A stretch of DNA of 64,000 nucleotides from Pseudomonadales bacterium (GCA_024234435.1 JACKOF010000003.1:62001-126000), one strand, 5' to 3'. Shown: positions 37,277 through 46,693, numbered from the stretch's first letter. Made by a program: numbers and translations. Notes: generated by a model from the letters alone, not told the origin.

Positions 37277-38350
37277 TTATTCAGACATTGATACCGGGTC
37301 ATCAGTTCGCGGCCAGGCGTTATAAAGCGCCTTAACCAGAGTTGCCAGAGGAATGGCAAAGAATACCCCCCAAAAACCCCACAGGCCTCCAAATACCAGC
37401 ACCGAAAGGATAATGGCAATGGGATGCAAATTGACCGCTTCAGAAAACAGCAGAGGTACGAGAACATTGCCATCGAGCGCCTGAATAACACTGTAAACAA
37501 ACATCAGCCAGAAAAATGGTGCCGTCCAGCCCCACTGAAAATAGCCCACCATGGCAACCGGCACCGTTACCACGGCCGCACCAATATAGGGAACAACGAC
37601 TGACAAACCGACAAGCAGAGCCAGTAATGCCGCGTACTGAATACCGAGAACAATGAAGGCCAGATAAGTAGTCACACCCACCACCACGATCTCGATGGCT
37701 TTGCCGCGCACATAGTTTGCCATTTGCTCGTTCATCTCCACGCCAATGCGACGCATAACCGGTCGCTCGCTTGGCAGTAATGACGATAACAGCGCCAATA
37801 GCTCATCCTTATCTTTGAGCATGAAGAAAATCAACAGTGGCACCAGGATGGAATAAACCATGATAGCCACCACATTGGGAAACGAGCTGACTGAAAATGA
37901 CAGCGCTCGCTCGGCAAACTGTCCGGCTTCCGCCGACGCATAACTGATCAGCTCGCTGAGTTGTTTCTCAGAAATAAATTCCGGGTACTTTTCCGGCAGT
38001 AACGACAAGGTATCGCGCCACTGACTCAACATACGGGGTATCTGGGCCACCAGATTTGACGCCTGTCGCCCCACCAAAGGCACAATAAACAACAGCATGG
38101 CAAAAAAGGCACCTACCCAGAGGGCAAACATGATAATCACCGCCGCAAGCCGGGGAACCTTGCGTCGGCAGAGCCTGGCCACCCCTCCCTGCAAGAGAAA
38201 GGCAACAACCAGCGCAACCAGAAATGGCGCTAGTACATCACCCAGTGCCAGCACCGCCAGCGATGCGGCTATCAACAGTAAAGCCAGCAATACTGCCTCT
38301 TCATCCCCCAGGTAACGATTTACCCAGCTACTGAGCACTTGCCACATCAT
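37277..38350 (-). CDS. perM: AI-2E family transporter, PerM-like
   Basis: 357 residues with about eight membrane segments. The central soluble part has MLKDKDELLALLSSLLPSERPVMRRI and the C-terminal motif LVGLSVVVPYIGAAVVTVPVA, both typical of PerM/YfgO. Family members export autoinducer-2 (TqsA) or act as Na+/H+ antiporters; the function of PerM itself is uncertain. Divergent from the BepA-like gene, as in Pseudomonas and E. coli (yfgO/yfgC). Confidence 0.85.
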   Translation of the reverse strand: MMWQVLSSWVNRYLGDEEAVLLALLLIAASLAVLALGDVLAPFLVALVVAFLLQGGVARLCRRKVPRLAAVIIMFALWVGAFFAMLLFIVPLVGRQASNLVAQIPRMLSQWRDTLSLLPEKYPEFISEKQLSELISYASAEAGQFAERALSFSVSSFPNVVAIMVYSILVPLLIFFMLKDKDELLALLSSLLPSERPVMRRIGVEMNEQMANYVRGKAIEIVVVGVTTYLAFIVLGIQYAALLALLVGLSVVVPYIGAAVVTVPVAMVGYFQWGWTAPFFWLMFVYSVIQALDGNVLVPLLFSEAVNLHPIAIILSVLVFGGLWGFWGVFFAIPLATLVKALYNAWPRTDDPVSMSE

Positions 38351-38551
38351 TATTTACCGTCGCATTTGTTATAAGATTACCGATTGGCAAGAGTACGGAA
38401 TGACTGCTGGGCCTTCAAGGATAAAATACGCATAATGGCACCTGCACCTTTACCAATTACTGTGGTCATAAAGACTGCCAAATACTTTTGGTTGCCTGTG
38501 GTCAGCAATTTGATGCTCAGGCACTGATTAAATGGAGATGAAAGACATATC

Positions 38552-40012
38552 GTGCTGTTTCGATTACCCAAGAGCCTGTCGGCCCTGCTTTGCCTGTTTG
38601 CTCTCGCCGTAACCTCCCCAGCCTACGTACAGTCGGCTGACGTCCAGCTGCCGTCTCTGGGAGACAGCACCTCTGGTATTATTTCACAACAGCAGGAATA
38701 CGAGCTGGGTCGCAGCTGGCTGCGAATGTATCGCAGCCGTGTGCCACTGCACAACGATCCCGAACTGCTTCACTATCTTGAGCAACTGACATTCAAGCTG
38801 GCGAGCAATAGTGAACTGAACGATTTCCGCCTGGAGCTATTGCTTATTAACAATCGCACCATGAATGCCTTCGCTGTTCCGGGCGGCGTTATCGGGGTTC
38901 ACACCGGACTGTTCAGTTATGCCAAATCAGAAGATCAACTGGCTTCAGTGCTGGCTCACGAAATTGCCCACCTTAGTCAGCGACATTTTGCCCGTCGCGT
39001 AGACGAGCAACGCAAAAACTCAAAACTCACAATGGCGGGCCTGTTAGCCAGTCTGGTTCTCGCCGCCACGGTGGGCGGCGATGCTGGCATAGCGGCCATG
39101 ACCGCAACTCAGGCAGCATCGCTTGAAAATGCGCTCAGATACAGCCGCCAAAACGAACAGGAGGCAGATCGCTTTGGCATGGACACGATTCACGCCTCGG
39201 GCATGAACCCTGCGGCAGTACCTGAAATGTTCGAGCAAATGCTTCAGGCCACTCGCTACACGGGCCACAAACCACCCGAATTTCTTCTAACCCACCCGCT
39301 GACCGAAAATCGCGTTGCCGACGCGCGAGGCAGAGCCAATAAATATCCGGTGAGACATTACCCCCACAATGCCGATTATTATTTAATGCAGGCGCGCGCC
39401 TTTCTGGCGATGGACCGCAACCCCACGCAGTCCATAAAACGCTTCCAGAGCGAGCTGGAAGGACACAGCCTGTCCAAAGATGCATCGTTATACGGATTGG
39501 CTCTGGCTCAAATTGCGGCATCACAGTTCCCAGAAGCCAGACAGTCAGTGGATCAGCTATTGGCGCAAGAACCCGATAAGCTCGCCTATCTGATGGCAGA
39601 TATTGCTCTTGAGCGAGAATCAGGCAACCTGAACACGGCCATAAAAAAAGCCGACCTGTTGCTGCCCACGCACACCACCTACTACCCCTTGCTCTTTTCT
39701 CAGGCTGAGAATCACCTGCGAGCAAATCGTTATGATCAGTCAGAGATTATTTTGGAGAGACTCAGCAAGGACAGGCCAAACGACCCGAATGTCTGGTTTC
39801 AGCTCGCAGAAGTACGTGGACTCGCGGGCAACATTTCCGGTGTACATCAGGCCCGGGCAGAATATTTTATTCTCATCGGTGTATTTGATCAGGCGCGTGA
39901 ACAGCTTGGTTACGCCGCACGACTGGCAAAACAGGATCACAAGCAAAGCGCTATTATCAGTCAGCGTCTGAGGGATTTGAAAGACCTCGAAGACAAGTCT
40001 GCAAAGTTATAA
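38552..40012 (+). CDS. bepA: M48 metalloprotease with TPR repeats, BepA-like
   Basis: 486 residues from a GTG start after GGAG. Signal peptide (about 1-29), then an M48 domain with HEIAHLSQRH (about 132-141) and the third ligand in EADRFGM. The C-terminal half is tetratricopeptide-like, with YLMQARAFLAMDRNP and NVWFQLAEVRGLAGN repeats. BepA is a periplasmic chaperone and protease for LptD and the BAM complex in outer-membrane quality control. The 200-base divergent region to perM contains no recognisable gene. Confidence 0.88.
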   Translation: MLFRLPKSLSALLCLFALAVTSPAYVQSADVQLPSLGDSTSGIISQQQEYELGRSWLRMYRSRVPLHNDPELLHYLEQLTFKLASNSELNDFRLELLLINNRTMNAFAVPGGVIGVHTGLFSYAKSEDQLASVLAHEIAHLSQRHFARRVDEQRKNSKLTMAGLLASLVLAATVGGDAGIAAMTATQAASLENALRYSRQNEQEADRFGMDTIHASGMNPAAVPEMFEQMLQATRYTGHKPPEFLLTHPLTENRVADARGRANKYPVRHYPHNADYYLMQARAFLAMDRNPTQSIKRFQSELEGHSLSKDASLYGLALAQIAASQFPEARQSVDQLLAQEPDKLAYLMADIALERESGNLNTAIKKADLLLPTHTTYYPLLFSQAENHLRANRYDQSEIILERLSKDRPNDPNVWFQLAEVRGLAGNISGVHQARAEYFILIGVFDQAREQLGYAARLAKQDHKQSAIISQRLRDLKDLEDKSAKL

Positions 40013-40041
40013 AAAGCGGTCATAATACTCGTCAGTGAGTG

Positions 40042-41121
40042 TTAACCCGCCTCAGCCAGTTGCTGTTCACGAAAATCCAGCATTCGCTGCAGAGAAATCA
40101 TCGCCTGCTGCCCTACAGCTGGATCAACCAGCACTTCGTTGGAGCCCTGTTCAAGCACCTCTACCATATTCTCCAGATGATTCATCGCCATCCAGGGGCA
40201 GTGGGCACAGCTGCGACAGGTCGCACCTTCACCGGCTGTCGGCGCAATAATCAGCTCCTTGTCTGGAGCCATTTGCTGCATCTTATAAAAAATACCGCTG
40301 TCTGTTGCCACAATAAACTGCTTGTTGGGCAGTGTCTGGGCCGCATGAATAAGTTGCGATGTGGAGCCCACCGCATCAGCGATATCAACCACAGCCTCAG
40401 GTGATTCAGGGTGTACCAGAACTGCCGCATCCGGGTAAACCTTCTTCAGGCTCGCCACGCCACGCGATTTGAATTCTTCGTGAACGATGCAACTGCCATC
40501 CCATAACAGCATGTCGGCGCCAGTCTGTTTCTGAACGTAACTACCCAGATACTTATCGGGAGCCCAGAGCACTTTCTCACCCATCGAATCGAGATAATCC
40601 ACAACATCCAGAGCAATACTTGATGTCACCACCCAGTCCGCTCTCGCCTTGACCGCGGCGGAAGTATTAGCGTAAACCACAACGGTACGGTCCGGATGCT
40701 GGTCACAAAAAGTACTGAAGTCATCAGCAGGACAACCCAGATCCAAAGAGCACGTTGCCTCCAGAGTTGGCATCAACACCCTTTTCTCCGGCGTCAGGAT
40801 CTTTGCTGTTTCGCCCATAAATTTCACCCCTGCAACAAGCAATGTTGAAGCCGGGTGGTTTTTCCCAAAGCGGGCCATTTCCAGTGAATCGGAAACAAAT
40901 CCGCCGCTTTCTTCTGCCAACTGCTGAATCTCGGGATCGGTGTAGTAATGCGCCACTATGACCGCATCCTTTTCTTTCAACAGCTCAAGAATTCGGGCCT
41001 TGTAATGCGCCTGCTCTTCAGCAGTGTATTTGGGCTCTTCGTGAATCTGGTCAAGATACGACTCCACTACTTGATAGTGAGCGGATTCTTCGGCAATACG
41101 GGCAGATTTGGGGTTGTTCAT
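40042..41121 (-). CDS. nadA: Quinolinate synthase A
   Basis: 359 residues from the ATG at 41121; an in-frame TTG three codons upstream is possible. Visible family landmarks are VIVAHYYTDPEIQQLAEESGGFVSDSLEMARFG, CSLDLGCPAD and GATCRSCAHCPWMAMN, the latter with Cys ligands of the 4Fe-4S cluster. It condenses iminoaspartate and dihydroxyacetone phosphate to quinolinate for NAD synthesis. The stop lies 29 bases from the converging bepA stop. Confidence 0.96.
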   Translation of the reverse strand: MNNPKSARIAEESAHYQVVESYLDQIHEEPKYTAEEQAHYKARILELLKEKDAVIVAHYYTDPEIQQLAEESGGFVSDSLEMARFGKNHPASTLLVAGVKFMGETAKILTPEKRVLMPTLEATCSLDLGCPADDFSTFCDQHPDRTVVVYANTSAAVKARADWVVTSSIALDVVDYLDSMGEKVLWAPDKYLGSYVQKQTGADMLLWDGSCIVHEEFKSRGVASLKKVYPDAAVLVHPESPEAVVDIADAVGSTSQLIHAAQTLPNKQFIVATDSGIFYKMQQMAPDKELIIAPTAGEGATCRSCAHCPWMAMNHLENMVEVLEQGSNEVLVDPAVGQQAMISLQRMLDFREQQLAEAG

Positions 41122-41257
41122 GTGGCGCAAAGGACTTCATGGGATGAATGTAGGGTTGCGGCATTTTATCACAATAGAACAATAATCGAACTGCTGAAAA
41201 ACTGCCGTCAGGGAAAGGACTGCCAACCATGCGAAATAATAATCAATAGCATCATAA

Positions 41258-41276
41258 CTTGATGCAAATCATTATC
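41258..41276 (+). promoter_or_regulatory. Candidate Fur box upstream of the iron-uptake pair
   Basis: CTTGATGCAAATCATTATC matches the 19-bp Fur consensus (GATAATGATAATCATTATC) in 14 positions, with the right half complete. It lies about 75 bases before the polyferredoxin start and between divergently transcribed nadA and this gene. Iron repression is therefore likely; it could also touch nadA, whose product carries an Fe-S cluster. Confidence 0.6.
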
Positions 41277-41349
41277 ATTTGTATTTATTCGAGAAATAAT
41301 GGCGCCTGGAAACAAATAAAAACCCGATCATTGAATACAAGACGACACT

Positions 41350-42816
41350 TTGAACAGACCAGAGCCCTTTCCAAACAACCGACGCATTCCAGTTGTGCCG
41401 ATCGACGAAGATTCGGGAGAATCACTGGTACAGAAAATTGAGCATTTTTTTGTCACCCAGAGGCACCGGTTATTTCTGGTTCACATGGTTATGTTTCTGG
41501 GTTTCCTGGCCCTGTTGTTTCTACCGCTATTTTTATCTGAGCCTTCCGCGCAGGCAACACCTCTCAGCCACTTTACAGAATTTGCCAGCTATATTCTGTG
41601 GGGCGTCTGGTTCCCCTTGACACTGTTATCCGTTATTTTTTCAGGTCGAAGCTGGTGTGGGCTGCTATGCCCGATGGGTGCGGCTTCAGAATGGGCAAAC
41701 AAATATGGGCCTCGAATAAGAATACCGCGCTGGCTGCGATGGGAAGGCACCCCCATTGTCAGCTTTTTGCTGGTCACCATACTGGGACAGACGTTAGGCG
41801 TTCGCGACCACCCGGAGGCAGTTGCCCTGGTGTTTGGTGGCACATTAATGGCCGCCATCGCCATTGGCTTTCTGTTTGGCAACCGGAAACGCGCATGGTG
41901 TCGACATGCCTGCCCGATAGGTTTATTGCTCGGGGTATTCTCGCGTATCGGCGCTATCCAGTTTATTCCAAAACGGCCAAAAACTGGCCGTACGAACTAC
42001 ACCGAAAAAGGCATCTGCCCCACGTTAATTAACATCAGCCAGAAAAACGAATCACGCCACTGTATTGAGTGCTTCCGCTGCGTGAACCCAAAGGCAAAAG
42101 GTGGCTTGAAGCTGGCGGCAAGACGCCCCGGTTTGGAAATAGAAAATATTCGCCAGCACAACCCGAACCCGGCAGAAATCTGGTTTCTATTTTTGGGCAC
42201 GGGCACAGCTTTAGGCGGTTTTCTGTGGCTATCGCTAGACCTGTATCAACAACTGAGACTGACTGTGGCTGGCTGGTTTATCGATAACAACCTGCTCTGG
42301 ATTGGCGACTCAGGACCCTGGTGGCTGATGAGTGTTCATCCCGAACGTCGTGAAGTATTTACCTGGCTCGATTTCATCATGATTGTGGGGTTTATGAGCT
42401 TCTGCGCGCTGACCCTCGCAGCCATGCTATGGACGAGCACTTATCTGAGCGCATGGTTGTCCAGAGTGCAATCAAGGCGCTCGGCAAACACGGCGTTTTT
42501 TGAAGAAACAAGCTTAAAAAAGAGCGCCATAGAACTCGGCTATCAATACACCCCCGTAGCACTGGTATCGCTGGTAATAGGGCTGGGGGCAGAGCTTTTT
42601 CAACCCCTGCAGTTACTGGGACTAACCCATTTCGGAATCAGTTCGGTCAAGCTAACCCTGTTTGCCATGAGTTTACTGTGGAGCATCTTTCTCGGGTACA
42701 GAATTCTGGGGCACCAGCATATCGACAAGGGTGATCGCTGGCTGCCACTGATACCCGGCATTGCCGGAAGTTCGATTGTTGCCGCCGCTTGGTGGCCAGC
42801 ACTGTTTGGTGGTTAA
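41350..42816 (+). CDS. Membrane polyferredoxin (4Fe-4S, NosR/CcoG-like) next to P19 iron protein
   Basis: 488 residues from a TTG start with no good ribosome site visible, so the start is uncertain. There are about seven membrane segments. Two CxxxCP motifs appear in membrane loops (GRSWCGLLCPMGAASEW and RAWCRHACPIGLLLG), as in NosR- and NapH-like proteins, and a CIECFRCVNPKAKGG motif lies on the same side. It should move electrons across or to the membrane. With the Fur box and the P19-type gene 71 bases downstream it probably supports iron uptake, for example by reducing Fe3+ (inference). Confidence 0.8.
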   Translation: MNRPEPFPNNRRIPVVPIDEDSGESLVQKIEHFFVTQRHRLFLVHMVMFLGFLALLFLPLFLSEPSAQATPLSHFTEFASYILWGVWFPLTLLSVIFSGRSWCGLLCPMGAASEWANKYGPRIRIPRWLRWEGTPIVSFLLVTILGQTLGVRDHPEAVALVFGGTLMAAIAIGFLFGNRKRAWCRHACPIGLLLGVFSRIGAIQFIPKRPKTGRTNYTEKGICPTLINISQKNESRHCIECFRCVNPKAKGGLKLAARRPGLEIENIRQHNPNPAEIWFLFLGTGTALGGFLWLSLDLYQQLRLTVAGWFIDNNLLWIGDSGPWWLMSVHPERREVFTWLDFIMIVGFMSFCALTLAAMLWTSTYLSAWLSRVQSRRSANTAFFEETSLKKSAIELGYQYTPVALVSLVIGLGAELFQPLQLLGLTHFGISSVKLTLFAMSLLWSIFLGYRILGHQHIDKGDRWLPLIPGIAGSSIVAAAWWPALFGG

Positions 42817-42887
42817 TGCCAAAAAATGAAATTTTCAGGACGACAGCGATATGAAACAAATTCGACAACGACTAAAGGAGAACACCC

Positions 42888-43403
42888 GTGATTAAACAAT
42901 TAGTAGGCACCTTTGCTCTCGCAGCAGCCATAACAACCCATGCCGGTGACGTGGAAATCGGCAGTGTTGAGAGAAACGGCATGGAAATCGCTGCGGTGTA
43001 TATTCAGCCCGTTACCATGGATCCCATGCTACCCGGCATGGGGCCAGCAGATATCCATCTGGAAGCGGATATCAAAGCACTCAAAAATAACCCCAACGGT
43101 TTTCCAGAGGGCGCCTGGATTCCTTACCTGACCATCAGTTATACCATTAGCAAGCAGGGTTCCGACTGGCAAACGGTGGGCACCTTTATGCCAATGGCGG
43201 CGTCCGATGGCCCACACTATGCTCAAAACATAAAGCTGGATGGCGCTGGCCGGTATCACTTGAGTTACCACATTGACCCGCCACCACGTGCGGGATTTTT
43301 CCGGCATACCGACAGGGAGAGCGGAGTGGACCAATGGTGGCAACCCATTGATCTAGAGTGGGATTTCATATTTGCCGGTTATGGCAAGAAGGGCGGCTAC
43401 TGA
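42888..43403 (+). CDS. Periplasmic P19/Tpd-type iron-uptake protein
   Basis: 171 residues with an N-terminal signal peptide (MIKQLVGTFALAAAITTHAGD) and a good ribosome site (AAAGGAG). The mature part matches the P19/FetP family: EIAAVYIQPVTMDP, a Met-rich stretch (MLPGMGPADIHLEADIKAL), FMPMAASDGPHYAQNIKL and YHLSYHIDPP. P19 proteins bind copper and iron through Met and His and serve a ferric/ferrous uptake system together with an FTR1-like permease. That permease gene is not adjacent here. Confidence 0.85.
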   Translation: MIKQLVGTFALAAAITTHAGDVEIGSVERNGMEIAAVYIQPVTMDPMLPGMGPADIHLEADIKALKNNPNGFPEGAWIPYLTISYTISKQGSDWQTVGTFMPMAASDGPHYAQNIKLDGAGRYHLSYHIDPPPRAGFFRHTDRESGVDQWWQPIDLEWDFIFAGYGKKGGY

Positions 43404-43476
43404 TTCATTTAAAACTACCCGGAAACACAGGAAAATAGGTTGATGCCAGGGAAGGCATGCATCTAGTGAGACAGGA

Positions 43477-43662
43477 TCAGTCCTCATTCTCCGAAAAGAC
43501 TTCTTCACGCCAGTTACTGCCCATCTGCACTTCAATATACTCACGCATAAACTGACGAATTTTCTGTGAAGGTGTGACATCCTCAGCGTTGCAGAGCTTT
43601 TCAAACACCTCCTTTTTTTTAGGGTCAACAAGCAAGGTGAGCCTAGCGGTTCTCTTTTCCAT
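43477..43662 (-). CDS. Small ribbon-helix-helix (CopG-like) protein
   Basis: 61 residues. MEKRTARLTLLVDPKKKEVFEKLCNAEDVTPSQKIRQFMREYIE has the pattern of an N-terminal beta-strand (RLTLLVD) followed by two helices, as in short RHH DNA-binding proteins. An acidic tail follows. It may be a transcriptional regulator; no partner toxin gene is adjacent. The closest candidate operator is the 23-bp palindrome about 205 bases upstream. Confidence 0.6.
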   Translation of the reverse strand: MEKRTARLTLLVDPKKKEVFEKLCNAEDVTPSQKIRQFMREYIEVQMGSNWREEVFSENED

Positions 43663-44177
43663 TCAATCTACCTAATGGCTTTCGGGCGCAGCATTGTAAC
43701 ATGTGACTGCCGCCTTCCCAGGTCCGGCAACAACAGCCTGTATGACTTAAAGTCTCCAGTTAAAACCGTAAGTCACACGAATGAAAATATCTATTTCCCA
43801 TCCGCCTGGGCATGGTTGGCAGACCATGCAAAGCCGTTTGCATTCTTTGACTTTGGACAAGTTTAATTATGTTAATACTATTAACATAAAAATATAATTA
43901 TATACAGTTTATTTTATAATGTTAGAATCCGCGCCCTGACCGAACTGCTACCCTTTTTAGCCAAATCCGAGTTTGATAGCGTGCTCCCTGCTGTAAATAC
44001 CAACTGCCCTACCAAATCCTGGCGACGAAATCCATTTCGTCCAGGCATATTCATGGTTCTGAATAGACTGGCAGCAGGTCAAAACCCCGCTTTTCAACAC
44101 AACCGATCTTCACGTTTTGGAACATCCATTTTTTTTAAAACCTTAACCTTTAACTAAACCTTAGGAACCTGAAGCTA
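43663..44177 (+). other. Long non-coding interval and structured leader before nhaD
   Basis: 515 bases without a convincing gene. A very AT-rich part (43861-43925) holds the 23-bp palindrome and a -10-like TATAAT at 43915-43920. The following roughly 250 bases could form a structured 5' leader: CCTGCTG (43987-43993) pairs with CAGCAGG (44072-44078) and encloses a hairpin of 44018-44045. A T-run (44130-44137) precedes the last 40 bases. There is no recognisable open frame with ribosome site. Confidence 0.5.
43867..43889. promoter_or_regulatory. 23-bp perfect palindrome, candidate operator
   Basis: The arms TTATGTTAATA and its exact reverse complement TATTAACATAA flank a single central C (43878). 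It is in the AT-rich promoter region before nhaD and upstream of the divergently transcribed RHH gene, so it is a natural candidate for a repressor site. The binding protein is unknown. Confidence 0.55.
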
Positions 44178-45503
44178 ATGGAACTCACTGATGGAATGAT
44201 GGTGTCAGGGCTGATTCTCTGCCTGACCTTTATCGGAATCTTTTCTGAGCACTTTCACGGTATTGAAAGAGCTAAATTTGCCATGGCTGGCGCTGGCGCA
44301 ATTATTGTTGCAGGACAATTTTACGGGTTCTATTCTCCCGAACTGGCGCTGGAAGCAATCGACTGGAATGTGGTATTTCTACTCGCCATCATGATGGTCA
44401 TCGTCTCAATCATGATCAGCACTGGCGGATTTGAACACCTAGCCCAGTATCTTGCGCAATTGAGTGGTGGTTCCCAATTCCGGCTTATTGCCCTGCTTGG
44501 TACAGCCGTCACAGTGATTTCACTGCTACTGGATAACGTGACAACCGTGATTATTTTTGGACCACTGATTATCATGATCTGTCAGACCATGGGTGTATCC
44601 CCGATCCCCTATCTGCTGGCCGCTGCCCTCCTCTCCGATACCGGAGGTGTTGCCACACTGGTAGGTGACCCACCAAATTTGATGATTGGCTCTGCTGCCG
44701 GTATTGATTTTAATACCTTCTTCCTGCACATGGCCCCTCCCGTGATACTTGCCTGGCTCGGCATTCTTGTCGGCATGAAGTTTTTGTTTAGCAAGGAATT
44801 GAGTGCAAAAGTCGAACATACCTTTGATATGGTCGCTCAGTATAAAAACAAACGTTTATGGAAAAAGTCATTATTTGTCATGGCTGTAATGGTGGTGTTA
44901 TTTGTTGTACACCATCAGATTGGCTGGGAACCCTGGCTGGTTTCAGCCGCATCTCTGACACTACTGGTATTCATGTCCCGGAAAGTGGAGCTGGAAGCGG
45001 TTACCCAATCTCTTGAAACGCCCCTTTTAATGTTCTTTATTTCCCTGTTTATTGTGATTGGTGGTGTTGAACAATCAGGTTTGCTAGAGCTGGTTGGCGA
45101 AGCGTTTAAGCCCGTCATCATAGAACACCCGATGATGGCTGCTCTACTGTTGCTCTGGGCTGCAGCCATTCTTTCAGCGCTGATTGATAATATTCCCTTT
45201 ACCGCAGCCATGATCCCGGTACTGGCTGGCTTGCAGCATGAAGGCGTGAATGTCAGTGTGATGTGGTGGGCTCTGGCAATGGGCGTAGGAATGGGCGGCA
45301 ATGGCTCGCATATCGGGTCTACGGCAAATGTTTATATCGTGACTATCTCCGAACGGCTGGCGCGAGAAAAACAGAATCCGGCACTGGCTATCACGCCGGG
45401 TCTCTGGTTCAGAAAAGGAACTCCTGCCATGTTGATCACGCTGGTTCTGTGCAGCCTGTTTATATGGCTGGGCTACGACTTTTTGTATGTGAAAGATTTG
45501 TAA
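44178..45503 (+). CDS. nhaD: NhaD-type Na+/H+ antiporter (ArsB/NhaD superfamily)
   Basis: 441 residues with about 11-12 membrane helices. It carries the ion-transporter superfamily landmarks LLDNVTTVIIFGPLI, LLSDTGGVATLVGDPPNLMIGSAAG and SALIDNIPFTAAMIPVL, and NGSHIGSTANV near the C-terminus. The N-terminal part has EHFHGIERAKFAMAGAG and AIDWNVVFLLAIMMVIVSIM, typical of NhaD. It exports Na+ or Li+ in exchange for protons. Its long 5' leader suggests post-transcriptional control. Confidence 0.85.
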   Translation: MELTDGMMVSGLILCLTFIGIFSEHFHGIERAKFAMAGAGAIIVAGQFYGFYSPELALEAIDWNVVFLLAIMMVIVSIMISTGGFEHLAQYLAQLSGGSQFRLIALLGTAVTVISLLLDNVTTVIIFGPLIIMICQTMGVSPIPYLLAAALLSDTGGVATLVGDPPNLMIGSAAGIDFNTFFLHMAPPVILAWLGILVGMKFLFSKELSAKVEHTFDMVAQYKNKRLWKKSLFVMAVMVVLFVVHHQIGWEPWLVSAASLTLLVFMSRKVELEAVTQSLETPLLMFFISLFIVIGGVEQSGLLELVGEAFKPVIIEHPMMAALLLLWAAAILSALIDNIPFTAAMIPVLAGLQHEGVNVSVMWWALAMGVGMGGNGSHIGSTANVYIVTISERLAREKQNPALAITPGLWFRKGTPAMLITLVLCSLFIWLGYDFLYVKDL

Positions 45504-45747
45504 ACTGCTGAAGCGCACCTTTGTAAGCTACGGCCAAGCAGTAAAGCTGTGTAGCCGTAGTGAAGGAAAAGAAAGATCGAACCAAGCGAACATTATTCTT
45601 GACACACTGTCATACAGTTTGCAGCCCATTAATGTGTGGTCAGAAATATTCAGGCCAAACTGAACAATCAAAAGCAGACAGATATCTGGAGTTGCGAAGT
45701 GCTGGCTTCACTCCCTTTTAAAGAACCCATGGTCTAAAAGCATTGTC

Positions 45748-46029
45748 ATGCTGAAAATACTTTTATGCCTCAGCCTCCTGCTCACCGCTATCGCAAACGG
45801 TGATCGCGGGCTCTCATCTTTCACAGACACTAAAGATACGACAGTCATTGTCTCTATCGATCAGGATAGTGACAACAAATATGACGAGGCTGACAACTTA
45901 GACGCATGTCTTACCCGTTATGTTATCGCCAGCTTCTGGGGGCCTGGTCAAGAGATCACTTCCCAGGCTTTTCCTTCCCGCGTATTCCACTGCACATCAC
46001 ACCATCGCATACGAGCACCCCCGGGATAG
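45748..46029 (+). CDS. Possible small secreted protein, low support
   Basis: A 93-residue open frame beginning MLKILLCLSLLLTAIANG, which looks like a signal peptide, followed by an acidic stretch with SIDQDSDNKYDEADNLDACL. No family is recognised and no strong ribosome site precedes the ATG. The C-terminal third (Arg/His/Pro-rich) looks non-coding. It may be a decayed gene remnant. The rest of the 627-base interval 45504-46130 shows nothing recognisable. Confidence 0.25.
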   Translation: MLKILLCLSLLLTAIANGDRGLSSFTDTKDTTVIVSIDQDSDNKYDEADNLDACLTRYVIASFWGPGQEITSQAFPSRVFHCTSHHRIRAPPG

Positions 46030-46130
46030 CAAGCTAGTAGCAGCAAAATTGTTGTCGCCAGCATGTGCACCATCACTTCGCACATTGTTAATCCAATAAA
46101 GCGTATAGCTCACAATCAGGAATATATGCG

Positions 46131-46688
46131 ATGAAAAAACTCAATTTTTACAGAACGTCAAATGTAGACGAGCTGGCCTGGCCAGAAGAGAAACAGGAAT
46201 TTTCCCTGGATACACCTGCTCTGAAATTCTTTACCGATTTTATCAACACTGAACCGCTGGTTATTGAAGACTCTACACCCGCAATTGAGGCTAAACAATT
46301 GATGTTAAAGTCTCACGTCAGGTTAAAGTTTGTCGTCAACAGAGACGATCAATTTCTGGGTATTATCTGCGCCGAAGACCTTATTGACAGAAAGATCGTG
46401 CAAAAAATATCGGAGGGCTACAGCAGGCAGGAGTTGTTGGTGAAAGATTTGATGACAGCAAAAAAAGACTTGCTCGCTTTAGATATTGAAGAGGTTTCCC
46501 GTGTACCCATCTCTCATGTTATTACTGCGCTGAAAAATAATGGACAGCAGCACTGCCTGGTAATTGACAGGGGTCCACACAAAATTAGAGGTATCTTCTC
46601 TGCCAGTGATATATCCAGAAAACTTCACTTGGCTATCGACATTCAAGACACATCAAGTTTTTACAAAGTGTTCTCAGCCGTTTATTGA
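46131..46688 (+). CDS. CBS-domain protein
   Basis: 185 residues, with a TCAGG ribosome site ten bases upstream. Two CBS motifs are visible: NTEPLVIEDSTPAIEAKQLMLKSHVRLKFVVNRDDQFLGIICAEDLIDRK (about 44-93) and VPISHVITALKNNGQQHCLVIDRGPHKIRGIFSASDISR (about 125-163). CBS pairs bind adenine nucleotides and act as energy sensors; the partner is unknown. It stands alone, followed by a strong hairpin. Confidence 0.75.
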   Translation: MKKLNFYRTSNVDELAWPEEKQEFSLDTPALKFFTDFINTEPLVIEDSTPAIEAKQLMLKSHVRLKFVVNRDDQFLGIICAEDLIDRKIVQKISEGYSRQELLVKDLMTAKKDLLALDIEEVSRVPISHVITALKNNGQQHCLVIDRGPHKIRGIFSASDISRKLHLAIDIQDTSSFYKVFSAVY

Positions 46689-46693
46689 ACGCA

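Noticed and set aside
38377..38571. Short minus-strand open frame between perM and bepA, considered as a TusA-like sulfurtransferase often found near bepA
   Set aside because: The sequence has no CPxP motif and ends after a weak 'LKAQQSFRTLANR' resemblance; it has no ribosome site. Treated as non-coding.
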